DNA of 64,000 bases from Watersipora subatra (taxonomy: Eukaryota > Bryozoa > Gymnolaemata > Cheilostomatida > Watersiporidae). Position 1 is the stretch's first letter, and each line of letters begins with the position of its first letter. Position numbers and translations under genes: made by a program. Location: positions 60,420,228 to 60,484,227 of the forward strand of contig NC_088716.1 in the NCBI RefSeq assembly GCF_963576615.1. Reading direction: 5' to 3'. Positions 1 through 44,800 of this stretch are shown piece after piece. Below the pieces are notes generated by a model that was not told the DNA's origin, did no database searches, and was given only the letters and a program-made list of their open reading frames with translations.

Positions 1-468
1 TGACAGCGCAAGGAGCGCAACAAGGCGCACGACGTCGTGCGTAGGCCAGTTGTGATATGGAAACGTCAACGCACTACGGTCGCGCGACGTGCGTACGCTG
101 ATCGCAAGTATCCAACAGAATGGATCCTTGCGATGGGTACGTGCGATTATGTATCCCACAATACACCGCTAAACCTTTTCAACCTATCCCACAATTCCAG
201 CGAAGGGCTTTGTTCTGAAGAAATCGGTCTCCCGTACGAAAGAGTAAGCCTGATTTTTATATGACAGCGTAATTTCGCAACGGAGGTCTGTTTTTCCGAA
301 GAAATATGTCTCTCCTACGAAAAAGTAAGGAAAATATCCACCCTGTCCAATGCAAGCATGGAGCTTACGCGCGATATGGAAACACTGCTTCGCGGCCCAA
401 GAAATGCATTGCGCACGATCACTGGGCCGCGCGCGATCATTGCGCTGTCATATGGAAACCAGGCTTTA
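1..468. repeat. MITE-like inverted-repeat element, cut by window edge
   Basis: The first 18 bases (TGACAGCGCAAGGAGCGC) match the reverse complement of the stretch ending near 460 (TGACAGCGCAATGATCGC). The right end continues outward as CATATGGAAACC. This looks like an element with terminal inverted repeats whose outermost left bases lie before the window. It contains no convincing gene. The ends resemble the GTTTCCAT-type termini of the MITE family at 10.1, 12.8, 55.4 and 63.2 kb, so it may be a relative. Class is unassigned. Confidence 0.45.
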
Positions 469-479
469 GTCAGCCATTC

Positions 480-558
480 TGAGTATAGATACTCTCAGTA
501 TAGATACTCAGTATAGATACTCAGTATAGATACTCAGGCTTCTCAGTATAGATACTCA
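480..558. repeat. Short tandem repeat, ~14-bp unit
   Basis: About five copies of a unit containing GTATAGATACTCA, with one short interruption. Confidence 0.8.
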
Positions 559-1081
559 TGCTAGTCAGAGATTCTGATGTCTGTCCTCCCTCAATCATTT
601 GTTTATTGCTACTTTTTCTCATTTTGAGCTGAGCCTCGCAGAAATAAAAAGGACAAACTTAGTCACTATAAAAATTTAAAACTATTCTTTTTTCAAAAAT
701 CTAAAAACGTTCACTCTCCCACTTTGGAGAAAAATGCAAGCATGCATCACAAAGTCATCACTCGATAATAGAGTTTATGGAGACGGTCATAGTCAGGAGC
801 CTTCCTGGTTTATCACATATGCGGTTTAGTTTAGATCAGAGTTCACGGTAGCTACCACACACTTATGGGGCTTCACGTAACATAAGACTTCCTTGTAACT
901 GGCATTTATGTAATGCTGCCTAGCTTAGGTTAAGGGTCCAGGTGGCGGTCATGAGTTCATACAGGCTATCTGAGTTGGTAATGGCCGATAAAGCATCTCA
1001 CTCGTTGCCTAGCAGTTAACTAACAAGAGCAGACAACTCTACATGTAGAGTACAGTGCATAGGTAATGGTGTATGCTACAG
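559..1081 (+). other. ACK intron sequence, no feature seen
   Basis: No exon for the kinase N-lobe (glycine loop or VAVK lysine) could be found here, so the preceding ACK exon must lie left of the window. The stretch ends in the acceptor before position 1082. Confidence 0.5.
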
Positions 1082-34002
<32,921 letters not shown>

Positions 34003-34313
34003 CCGCTATTAGCAACATCTCCTTAATCACAGGAGAGTTGTCTTACCATGTCTGTGAGAGGTATGGTGAGTGCAAATGGAGAAAATATGGCCCAAACAGG
34101 CAGCTATTGTTGTCTCTGTGGGAGAGACTACGACAAAGGCAACCTTGTTGACAAAGTATATGGTCATGCTTAACCTTCTTTACTCTGTTGTGTCTCTCGC
34201 CTATTTAATGCTCGCTAATAATAGAAATAACACTTTTACAAAATCTCATTTTTCTACTCAATATACATTGCACTATTTTTATAATTGTTATACTACGGAT
34301 TAAAAATGATGGA

Positions 34314-34319
34314 AATAAA
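34314..34319 (+). terminator. Candidate ACK poly(A) signal
   Basis: AATAAA 312 bp after the ACK stop codon. Confidence 0.45.
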
Positions 34320-34940
34320 ATAGCCAGTATCATATAGAAATATTAACATTATGCGACTGTTGATTGCTTTGAAGGTTTCAGTTTTTTCTTACGCATGAAG
34401 GTGAGATGAAGCAGCCTGTTCTGTCTGGTCAGACTCTTCCAGTCTAAGATCCGCAAAGTCAGGACAGACGTCTGTAACATTATTATACCGTAAATCAAGA
34501 ATCAAGGATAAAAACAATGAAATACTCCAGATTGTCAGTTATTGCAGTCGTAGAAGCTAAAATATCAGATGAGTTATGTACATGCGAAAGCAGAGATTTG
34601 GCTTCAGAAGGCATGTGTTAAAGCGTAATGCTTATGAGAGAGCGTAACTCCTAAATCAGTTACATAACTCTAACTAAAGCTGGTATAGAAAAGGGAAGAT
34701 GCGATGTAACTGCCAACAACTATCTAATAGATGTTTCAAAATTTTTATGTTCTGCTAAATTGTATGAAATGAGAGAAAAGTGGGTTTTTGCCACCAATGG
34801 TGAAAGGGTTTTCTAATTAATATTGCAGAGTATCATAACTCCTTAGTGTTGAGTTATTCCAATCAATTTTGAGATTTTACCTACTCCGTACTACTAGTTC
34901 TGTAAACTGTTTGTTTATGCATATGCTAGCCATCAAACAA

Positions 34941-34946
34941 TTTATT
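34941..34946 (-). terminator. Candidate poly(A) signal of 3CxxC gene
   Basis: AATAAA on the minus strand, 112 bp after the 3CxxC stop codon. The two convergent genes are about 1.05 kb apart, stop to stop. Confidence 0.5.
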
Positions 34947-35057
34947 AATAAATAGTAAATTATTATATTAAATTGTTGGCTCAGCAATGAAAGCCTCAAG
35001 TTCGACAATCGACCAGAGAGCTAAACTTTCAGCAGGTGAGAAAATATGTACTTTCAT

Positions 35058-35231
35058 CTACCGATGCAAATCATGCCATTCAGGAAACATATTCTTACTC
35101 TCTGCGCAAGCTTGACAACATTCTTTATTGTGTTTCGCCTGAGGTTTGCCAGGTCTTCTGTCTACCCGAACGCAGGGCCGATAGAACCCATAGTACTCTT
35201 GGCCAATCCTGTTGAACAGGTTTCCGATTAC
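35058..35231 (-). CDS. 3CxxC gene exon 4: last CxxC and stop
   Basis: 57 codons plus TAG, phase 0. It begins VIGNLFNRIGQEYYGFY and ends KHNKECCQACAESKNMFPEW plus four residues. The ECCQAC pair matches the NCEAC position in vertebrate RTPs. Acceptor TTTATAG. Confidence 0.85.
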   Translation of the reverse strand, partial: VIGNLFNRIGQEYYGFYRPCVRVDRRPGKPQAKHNKECCQACAESKNMFPEWHDLHR

Positions 35232-38200
35232 CTATAAAGATGAAACAAGTGCTTATAACTTATGCACTAGATACGCTCAACTCTTTTTACTACAACTAGA
35301 GCCTTTTTACGGATTGCACGCTTAGCCATAGTTTAATACTTGTTTCGTTGCCCAAAGGCAACGAATAAAATAAATGAATAATTCATACTAATTTTTTAGA
35401 TTTATATAAAAAATGACCCCCAAACTGCAAATGTTGTTTGTACTATTACTTAATTTTCTCTGCCATAGTAGATAGCGTCACATGTATTTGTATACCAATT
35501 GTTGCTAGTTCACAAATCAATGCTGATAAATTCGCAGTGCGTGACACCTTGTCTACCATCTCCCATCTCTCACACATTTGTTACCCATGTTAAGACCTGA
35601 AGCTGGAAAAAAAAGGCTTGGTGCAATTACAAAATAAGGTTTGGGCCTTTATGAGTGTCTTTTTACTGTACTGTTTGGCATGACATTGACACAATGTTTA
35701 CTTTTTATTGCCTATAAGGCAGAGCAATGCAGCTAAATTAGTTTGTTACGTTAAACTGTTCTGCAATAAAAATAGAACGGTTGTCAATTTATAGCCTAAT
35801 TTCTACTAAGAATTTGTTGTGTTGCCATCCGCTATTTACTAAGGTCCACATGCTATGACCAAACACCGCTCATCTGAGCTGCAAACCCATGTGAATGCAG
35901 GGAATGACAATTATAGACACGGACACTCAAGATCCCGCAGAGACGTTTTAACCTTACAGCAATCTACCAAGTCTCCAGAACATTGGTTGGTCCATTTTTA
36001 AATAAAGTTCATGATTGAAACACTAAAATAATAAAATTCAAACAAGATTTTTAAAAAATACTCGGAAAAGGTGCAGTATAACATTACTTTTGGTTCCCTT
36101 GTGCCACTAATGAATGTCATATAATCTACGCTAGCAAACAAAAAGGATACATTGTTATATTTAGCATTATGTGAACACACATGTAACTTCTGAACAGGTT
36201 CTTACCTTGATAACCTCCTCTGGATACCACATGGCATGCTCGAATGTCTCTGGAGTGCATCGTTGACATTTTTGCCCAAATAATCGAAAGAAAACAATTC
36301 CTGTTAATGAACTCTCATTGAACTGAAAGTTGAAAACAACTCGACCCTTCATGCTTGTCCAGCCATGGTCACAAAACTACAGAAGACAAATTTGTGTGTA
36401 GCAGTAGATAAATAAAACAGATCTTTAAAAAATTTTGTTTTGACTCCGTCAAATGACTTCATCATGACTCCATATGTTACCCAGACGTAACTTTAAAATA
36501 CTTTGCTAAAGTAAATTTATTCTTTGTACAAAACACACCTGACCATTGGGTGACATGGAACTCTATTACACTTACACTCTATGATTAAGCAGTACTGAAT
36601 ATGAAGTCTGTTCAGTGGCTGTTTAACATGCATTTTGTTTTAGCTGAACAACAAAACTTTATTTTTATTCAGTCATGTTAAGTACTCTGCTGTCGGTAAG
36701 TTGAAACACTTCTGTCATTGGGCACCCTCCCCATTAACCAAGCAAATAACAACGATCAACCAATACGGTACCATCAGTTAACCAATATGGTACCCTCAGT
36801 TAACCAATATGGTACCCTCAGTTAACCAATATGGTACCCTCAGTTAACCAATTATAGGGAGCAGCAGTTAATAGGGCGAGTTTGTGTTCCATCATACGAT
36901 ATCAACAATAATTTCTCTCAAAATTAAAATTTGGCGATTGTATTTTAGTTCAGTTATCCAGGTCATCCGTTATGGTAAAAACGGATTCACAAACAGATTT
37001 ACAAACTTTACAAAATTTACATTGCAATTATTTGGTATCAAAAGGCTCACCATGTCTTACTCTGCTGGGTTGTAAGTGCAAAATATGTAGAAATGTAATT
37101 ACAAACTTTTAAAAGCTCAAAAACGATGAATAAAAATAAAATTTTAAAAGAAAATGAATTTTTTTCCCCGGACTTTTTTATTACTCGGGCAACGTCAGGC
37201 ATTCATCTAATAATATAATATGTTCGTCACCTAGAGCCTGAGTAAAAGAAAACAACCTAAAGAAAAGAATATAAATGTACAGATGAAATACAGCGTATCC
37301 TTTTTTGTCATACAAAAAATGATATGCGGTATTTAGGATGTGGTGATATGAAGCCTAGATTTTTTAACAAAAGCCTTTCTCTTCACTCTAAAAGTGCTCT
37401 AACACTGATAAAAGCGTTTACCCCAAAAATTAACTATCACAAATACAACAAGAAAAGATAACTTCTCGTTTAAAATGAACATTGGCACAATTTACAGCTT
37501 TGATAATATTGGCCCATCCATGGCTCGTCCTCCAATGGAAAAAAGCTATTGCAATGTTTATTTTTCTTGTCTCATTTGTAAGAAGAGATATTTTACTTTT
37601 CAATGCCATAGATAGCAGTGTACCATGGAAAGAACAGAGTTTAGCACAAGATGTATTTCTACGTAACCATCCGGTTTATCGCTGAGTTATGTGTAGTACT
37701 TCGTTAGAGCGCAAAAAAGCTTGTTTCACATAAGCTGCCGTTCTTATATTAGATTTTCATCTGCAGCAATACCAATGGTTGAAACAACATGCCAAGCAAT
37801 GAGGTGAGCTAAAAGAGCTTGTTTATCTCTTAACCCATCCATAAACTTGGATTTATCTTCTCTGGGCTGCTTTCAGCGATGTATACAGACAATGTAATTG
37901 TTCTACCGAAGACCCGCAAACGAACTCAGTAAAATATTCTTTGCGTAATAAAACACATTGAATGGCAAGCATTTGGTTACCATAGCCTAAAAACATTAAC
38001 ATACTTATAAAGATCTTAGTCTACGCCTTTTAGTGATGGACTGTCATGCATGCGCCTCTCTCTTACATACAGACCCTATCTGACTAAGTTCCCTTTACCA
38101 TTGTGTACCCTGATCAAGGTGAAAACAACAGCGATTTATCCTAAAATTGGAACGCAAACGCTCCAGGTGTGCCCAATCTCACATTCATTTTAAAGGTCTT

Positions 38201-40094
38201 CCAGATATTGACCACAGAGACAAGCATACATGTCGACTCAAGAAATCTAGAATCTAACTTTGGCGGTAAAGTGAACTCGATGGAATAATTGATTGCTAAA
38301 AATCAAAACGAAGAACATGATATCCGATGGAAACGAGGAACACCATTTTACCTACCTTGCACAAAAACCTGACCTTCGCGCAATCAGTAAAAGTGTACCA
38401 CTGGTAATTTAGGGGCCGGCCCAAATATGGACTCAGGTACCACCTATGTGGGAAAAAGTGCTGACAGAGACGGTTAAATTCACCGTGCCAAACAACCTCC
38501 ATACTATAGAAACAGAACAAGGTAGCGGATTACTATAGAAACAGAACAAGGTAACAGATTACTATAGAAACAGAACAAGGTAACATATTACTATAGAAAC
38601 AGAACAAGGTAACAGATTACTATAGAAATAGAACAAGGTAACATATTACTATAGAAATAAAACAAGGTAACATATTACTACAGAAACAGAACAAGGTAAC
38701 ATATTACTATAGAAACAGAACAAGGTAACAGATTACTATAGAAATAGAACAAGGTAACATATTACTATAGAAACAGAACAAGGTAACATATTACTATAGA
38801 AATAGAACAAGGTAACATACTACTATAGAAACAGAACAAGGTAACAGATTACCTATAGAAACAGAACAAAGTAACAGATTACTACAGAAACAGAACAAGG
38901 TAACAGATTACTATAGAAACAGAACAAGGTAACATATTACTATAGAAACAGACAAGGTAACAGATTACTATAGAAATAGAACAAGGTAACATATTACTAT
39001 AGAAACAGAACAAGGTAACATATTACTATAGAAACAGAACAAGGTAACAGATTACTACAGAAACAGAACAAGGTAACAGATTACCTATAGAAACAGAACA
39101 AGGTAACAGATTACTATAGAAACAGAACAAGGTAACATATTACTATAGAAACAGAACAAGGTAACAGATTACTGTTTGCTATTTTATCTACATACTACAG
39201 ATATTTTATACCAGCTAAAACAGTTAACAAAAAGCCCAATTTCAGTTTGACAGATAAAACTGAAGGTTGACAGATCTTTTGTCAAAAGGTGTGGGTTGTT
39301 CTATCGAATGGAGATTTTGTGAACGTCGTCATCAGGCGGGAAATTCAGTAATTTTTGTTTAATATCTCAATCGCTTTCTAATAGTACCTATCGTAGTAAA
39401 CCGAACTGCATCTCTTAGTCTTGATTGGTCAACATAGTTCATTCATGCATTTTGCTGGTTTTCATTTTGCTTCTAAATAATAGTGTAACAAATCTTTGTA
39501 AAAAATAGTGAAAGAAGTACATGAAGTAGCCAAGTGTCCTATAAGCCTGGTAGATAACTGACAGAGTAGAAAGACTGAAAAATAACAGCAAAGTGCGGTC
39601 AATATGTACAAAGAGTAAGACTGAGAGATGAAGTTTGGTTTACTACGATAGGTACAATTAGAAAGTGATTGAGATATTAAACGGAAATTACTAAATTTCC
39701 TGCCTGATGACGACATCCACAAAATCTTTCGACAAAAATATCGAAAAGGTTTCCTTTCGTATTGTCATCAATGCATCCGTCTGATGTTTTCAGGCGGTCT
39801 GATAAATGTGTAATACAGAGAGCCACCAACATCGGTCTCATCTGAATAGGTAACATACTTTCTAGTATAGCAGCTCAACGATCTTCCGATTTTCTTATCT
39901 TCATCAGGATCTACACTCCTCATAGGTTTCAGGGGTATATCTCTTGTCCGCATAAGCGTTGGAAGTGGCAGTGCCTCAGCCACCTGTCCCATGACAATAG
40001 ATTGAACTTGTCTAGGCATTAGCTGGATACTAGGGTACACAGAGGAAACTTGCTGTCCATATGGGTAGTAGCAACTCCACTCTGGTGCGGCCAT
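35058..40094 (-). CDS. 3CxxC-type zinc-finger protein, receptor-transporting-protein-like (242 aa, 4 exons)
   Basis: Exons in coding order: 40094-39859, 38503-38356, 36376-36206, 35231-35058. Junction phases 2, 0 and 0 all fit. The C-terminal half has the three cysteine pairs of the zf-3CxxC fold: RFLCKFCDHGWTS (C127, C130), LFGQKCQRC (C165, C168) and HNKECCQAC (C224, C227). The spacing and the FGQKC motif are those of the RTP family, which helps membrane receptors reach the cell surface; distant ZAR1-type proteins share the fold. Residues 1-79 match nothing I recognise. No clear membrane segment was seen. The start ATG at 40094 has a strong context (GTAATGG). A further exon upstream (40265-40203) could be 5' UTR or in-frame coding. 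Function here is inferred from the family only. Confidence 0.78.
36206..36376 (-). CDS. 3CxxC gene exon 3: first CxxC completed, second CxxC
   Basis: 57 codons, phase 0 at both ends. It starts FCDHGWTSMKGRVVFNF and contains VFFRLFGQKCQRCTPETFEH. Acceptor CTTCTGTAG, donor GTAAGAA. Confidence 0.87.
36768..36850. repeat. Tandem repeat, 22-bp unit, ~4 copies
   Basis: Copies containing TTAACCAATATGGTACCCTC, in intron 2 of the 3CxxC gene. Confidence 0.92.
37018..37130 (+). mobile_element. Partial copy of the TTAA-flanked MITE arm
   Basis: About 110 bp matches the left arm of the element at 60159 (TTATTTGGTATCAAAAG, CACCATGTCTT, TTTTAAAAG.TCAAAAACGA). No second arm was seen nearby. Confidence 0.65.
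37131..38355 (-). other. Rest of intron 2 of the 3CxxC gene, nothing recognised
   Basis: No exon, array or inverted repeat was noticed. Confidence 0.5.
38356..38503 (-). CDS. 3CxxC gene exon 2
   Basis: 148 bp, phase 2 in and phase 0 out. It encodes MEVVWHGEFNRLCQHFFPHR, LNYQWYTFTDCAKVRFLCK, the Trp/Phe-rich region that precedes the first CxxC in RTPs. The acceptor (TTCTGTTTCTATAG) is the last unit of a 29-bp minisatellite. Confidence 0.8.
38504..39172. repeat. 29-bp minisatellite, ~23 copies, each resembling a splice acceptor
   Basis: Plus-strand unit ACTATAGAAACAGAACAAGG plus TAACATATT or TAACAGATT. On the transcribed (minus) strand each unit reads TTACC, a pyrimidine tract TTGTTCTGTTTCTATAG and T, i.e. 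a 3' splice site. The terminal unit is the acceptor of 3CxxC exon 2. Confidence 0.93.
39314..39725. mobile_element. Fold-back MITE with ~115-bp arms (~410 bp)
   Basis: Left ATTTTGTGAACGTCGTCATC pairs with the right end, reversed ATTTTGTGGATGTCGTCATC. Similarity continues through TTTAATATCTCAATC, ACCTATCGTAGTAAACC and CATCTCT. It lies in intron 1 of the 3CxxC gene. Target duplication not determined. Confidence 0.78.
39859..40094 (-). CDS. 3CxxC gene exon 1 (N-terminus)
   Basis: 78 codons plus two bases. It starts MAAPEWSCYYPYGQQV and contains TRDIPLKPMRSVDPDEDKK. The donor GTATGT at 39858 was chosen because only it gives the phase needed by exon 2. Reading on without splicing ends at 39768, a possible short isoform. 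Exon sequence begins at an acceptor at 40118. Confidence 0.68.
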
Positions 40095-40202
40095 TACAGC
40101 TGCCCCTTGAAGTACGCTCTAACAGCATGAAAACAATTGCATGTATGCTGTAGTATTCGGAAATGCAGAGTTGTTAGACATGACACTAGAATAAAGACTA
40201 AC

Positions 40203-40265
40203 CTTGCCTTCCTTTCGCAGCTGGCTGAGTTGACAACTGTGAAGTAGAAACTCCCACCAAATTTC
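40203..40265 (-). other. Candidate upstream exon of the 3CxxC gene
   Basis: 63 bp between acceptor CTACAG and donor GTTAGT, open for 21 codons (EIWWEFLLHSCQLSQLRKEG and one more) in phase with 40118. It could extend the protein or be 5' UTR. Another small open piece with splice-like ends lies at about 41081-41044. Confidence 0.4.
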
Positions 40266-41704
40266 CTGTAGACTACAACTGCGATGTAATGTCAAGAGGG
40301 CTCAGATGGATGATAACGGGATTTATGGTGCTTGTGCGAGGTCCACTTTAAGATGTATATTAGTGGGTAGTACAAGGAATAGTTGTCATAGCTGAATTAG
40401 CCATAAAATGGTACTTTCCATGGAATTTGGTTAGACAATTTTATGGAGAATGCTGCTCATCAGTAGATTCGTGTATCTAGGTTATTTTTGTTGTAGATCA
40501 TGTCAACGAAACCTTGGTTGTAACTACAGCCAAGAGGCTGGTAGAAACTCTACATGCAAGAGCTTGCTAAATTCATGAGGTTTCAGCTATTTTTGTACAT
40601 TTGAAAACTTAGAAAGTAATTTTTTCTAGACAGACACCTTGACAATGAAATAATGCATATCTTTTTCTTTAACATCTCTGTTCAGACCTATCATGTAATT
40701 CACATTGGTTTTGCTACTACCTAATGTTATCTTACTTTCAACTAGTAGTGTATTTGGCTTTCCAGCATGCAGGCACAACTCCACTACTCAGAGGTAACAC
40801 AATCAAGTTTATTACCTAGAACATTTAACCAAAATACACAATCCAATATGTGATAGACCAAAAGCAATGAACAGATATTTCCAACAATAACTATGAGATG
40901 TCCAATGATTAACCAACAATAGCTTAATCCGCTACCATGTACTGTTTGAAAGAACATAGTCAAGAGATTGGCAGAAGAGAAGTGAGATCCTTTGCTGTTC
41001 ACATTTATTGTAAAAAATATTTGATGACCAGCAAACACGCATTACCTTTAGCAGAACTGGCAGCCTTACTCGGCAAAGTAAAACCTATATTAACAGGATA
41101 ATAAATACTTGAAGCTACGTGTGAACCCTGAAATTAACGTGAAATAATGAGTCTGATAGCATACAGTGCACCCTTATCCGAACTAACCCTCCCACCCCCA
41201 AAACATCACACAAATAATGCCCGAACAATAAGATAAGGCTTTAGGAAGAAATACATTGCACTCAATACATTGCACGCAATAATAGTGCATAAAAAATTTA
41301 AGGAATGAGTATGTCAACAATCAGCTGCTCGTCCCCTATTGAAGGAATCAATTCTTTCCAATACTTACCGTTTTTATATACATATATAGCTCTTACGAGA
41401 GAGAAATTGTTTCGGAAGACCCTGGGTAGGTGTATACAATATCGTATTGCATAGTGATTAGGCCTCATTGCAAACATAACTGCAAATAAGTAAATAAAAT
41501 AAAAAAGATAGGTGTATAAGTGTATAAGGATATGCTCAATGTCAAACGCCAGCTCAGAACTGGCTATCTCCCTTCCATCAAGGGCACACCGGTTACACGG
41601 TTACACATACACACCAGGAGACTATCTGTGTATTGATGTCCCACAGTTGCACACGACTATTGCTACATTCCCTCGACTTTCCGGTATACGTTGACTAAGC
41701 GACA

Positions 41705-41831
41705 TTAAAAGTTGGTGAGACTCTTGCTACGATTAACCTTGACACCGACCATTCGACTGGCTCGAGTATTTGGACGGACAGCTGCGAGGCCAGCTCGCAT
41801 TTCCTCCCTCTCTTGTACCGCTCTCAGCTGC
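41705..41831 (-). CDS. WEE1: WEE1 exon 10: C-terminus and stop
   Basis: 127 bp, phase 2 in. It encodes the end of the helical tail ([15 protein letters not shown]) and a basic end [14 protein letters not shown] before TAA. Confidence 0.92.
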
Positions 41832-44800
41832 CTGACAAATAGATGAGAATTTTGTGAGCATAATGTAAATAAAGAACATACGAATAGCGACACACAGCTG
41901 CCACGGATAAATCGAAAAATGGCAGTAAAAGTAAACAACTCTGAGCAATATAACACCTGCTAACGAAAGAAGCTTTCGCTCTCTCAGAGGTTTTACTTAC
42001 TCAGAAAGCACCTGATTCTTAAACTTCTCTTCATTCAGCTCTCGTGCCAACTCTTGTCGTGACCTCAATGCTGCCGGACACAGCTCTGGATGCGTAGCAA
42101 TAGCAGCGGCTGATGGCCTACAAGCCACATTTGGCTGCACCATTCTCTACATATAACAAACGAACGAATCAGACTCGAACTGACATCATATATACACACG
42201 AGGTGCAGACAGACAGCACGGGATCAAGGAGGCTATAGACAGCGAGGGACCAAGGAGGCTATAGACAGCGAGGGACCAAGGAGGCTATAGACAGAGGGAC
42301 CAAGGAGGCTACAGACAGCGAGGGACCAAGGAGACTACAGACAGCAAGGGACCAAGGAGGCTACAGACAGCGAGGGACCAAGGAGACTACAGACAGCAAG
42401 GGACCAAGGAGGCTACAGACAGCGAGGGACCAAGGAGACTACAGACAGCAAGGGACCAAGGAGGCTACAGACAGCGAGGGACCAAGGAGACTACAGACAG
42501 CGAGGGACTGAGACAGCATACCTGGATGAGTTTGTTGAAGTTGGCCGAGCGACCTTCCATATATGGAAGGTTGCCAGTTCGCAGGTCGTGCCACTCCTTT
42601 CCATTCTTTGGAAGCTTGGTCAGAGTTGCCTGCAAATATTATACCAGCAATTACGAGACTCTTAGACAATTAAGAGATACTTAGCAACTGACATATCATA
42701 TTACAAAGATGCTAGTACCTTATAGAACATAAAAAAAAAGCAACTGACTCGTTAGCCAGTGAAAAGGACAAATTAAACTTACGGCCTGATAGATGGTGAG
42801 ACCGAGGGAAAAGATATCAGCCTTTGGAAGGTTGTGAAAATCATCGTGAAGTATTTCATTAGGAAGGAACCTGCAGTCACCCTCCTCAAGGTGTAATGTA
42901 CCCAGGGAAGCCACATTCCCAAAGTCACCTAAAACCATGCACAGCTGTCTTAGTCACACAATCACATTTTCAACATAACGGTTTTCAAATTATTTATTCA
43001 AAACACTTCAAACAGTTAAAATCAACGGAGAGCGCCTTAATTTGCTGCCCACCACTCAATAGCTTAATATAACAACTCTTATGTAATAGAACATGCTTCC
43101 ACCTTTGGCTCGAGCAAACACGCTAATTCAATTTCTCACCAGTAATTTAATACATAACGCGGAGACAAAGAGTCTAAAAGACGTATCTCTAAGGACTTTG
43201 AATAGAATATCAGTTAAATCATTGTAAAACTGGGATATCAAGCGGTAAACAAATTACACAATGCCGCTATATATCTCTAATTAATTGAATCAGCCGGATT
43301 CTCAAGCAGAGCTAGATTAGAGCTAGACTAACCTATCTTATAGGTGATTTCTTCGGTAAGCTCGGAATCATTACACTGGTCATCCTCAATGCCAGATTCT
43401 GGTGACTGAGTTATCATCGGATTGTACTGGATAAATATGTTCGCTGCAAACACAGTTAAATATTATGGATACTACGAATCCATGCGTTTCCAGGTTTGGA
43501 CGGTTGAACCGTATGAAGAGCTGTTGGTAGAAACCAAAAAGGTAACAATCACATGAATGCACTCAGCAGTTTAGCCTGTGAACCTAGCTTGTCTCATCAT
43601 AACAACTGACTAAAAATATGACCTTTTCTGTATGGAAACACATACCATATCTAGAAATGATTAACAATGACTACAATGGCACACAAAGAAAAAAAGAAAA
43701 TGAATAAAAAATTCAAGACTTACCAGGTTTTATGTCCATATGCACGAGCAGCTGGGCGTGGATATACTTCAGCCCTGTGGCAATCTGTCTCAGCATCTCC
43801 TTGAGCTCTCCCTCAGTAAACTGTGTCCTTCGCTTGATATGCGTCTCCATCTCTTCTTCCAGGTTGCCTCCTGTGCAGTACTCACTCTGTATGTAGAGAT
43901 AGCCATCCTCAGCCCATGCCGAGTAGTAGCGTACAACATGAGCATGCTTTCCCAAAACTGCCTGAGCGTAAACCTCATTCCTCGAGCACCGCCTGTCAAC
44001 AAAAGAAACCTTGATAGCCTCTCATCAGCCGGTACATGGCAGCATTGCATAATAGAGAGAAACGCAGAGAATACTTACTCATAGTTGCTGCCAGCAACAG
44101 GCTGTTGGGAACGTTTGATCGCGTATGTGCAGCCATCAAGCTTGTTGATGCATTTGAAGACCTTGCCAAACTCTCCATTACCGAGTATGGACTCTTCACA
44201 GAATTCCTCCTTGTAACGCGCTGTAGAGATCTCATCCAGATCAGGCTATATAAAGACCATAGCATAACTACTAAACATCTCAAAGGTGAACTATAGAAAC
44301 TAACGTATGTACCGTCACCTCAACAGTTAAAGTACTAAATCCTGAAAGATTATTATCAACAACAATGGAGTGTATCAATGGAGTACTCAAGACCACAGCT
44401 TCTAAAACAGCTGTCTCTTTCTCCCTGCTTCCCGATAAGAAACAGGTAACAAGGTAATAAGGTAACAATTAGCAGCTGGGATTAGAACACAAACTAAATT
44501 CACTGAATTTGAAGGTGGCAAATGGCCAAGGTAACCCAGCATTTTCCTAGACCCTTAATCATGAGAAACACATCCATAACAATGAGTTTAAACACAGTAT
44601 GTTAATCTGTCAAAATAAGAAGCTTCCATGCCTCGGCGTAGCATCACTGTTGACTTATTGACACCGGATTTGAGCACAAGCGAAGAATCACAATATTGTA
44701 TCAGCTAAAACGCAAGCGTTAAATGTTTACATAGCTCATTTTGTTTAGGTTGGCAAACAAAAGGCATTGACTCGACCGGGACATCTTATCAAGCCAATTA

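Noticed and set aside
37-264. 75-codon frame at the window start
   Set aside because: Lies within the inverted-repeat element; no homology to ACK or anything else recognised.
39768-39858. Extension of 3CxxC exon 1 to the stop at 39768 as the true gene end
   Set aside because: It would leave the in-phase, conserved 3CxxC exons without an N-terminus. Kept only as a possible isoform.
40784-41038. Minus-strand frame of 84 codons with hydrophobic stretches, between WEE1 and the 3CxxC gene
   Set aside because: AT-rich hydrophobic composition expected by chance; no splice signals that fit the neighbouring gene.
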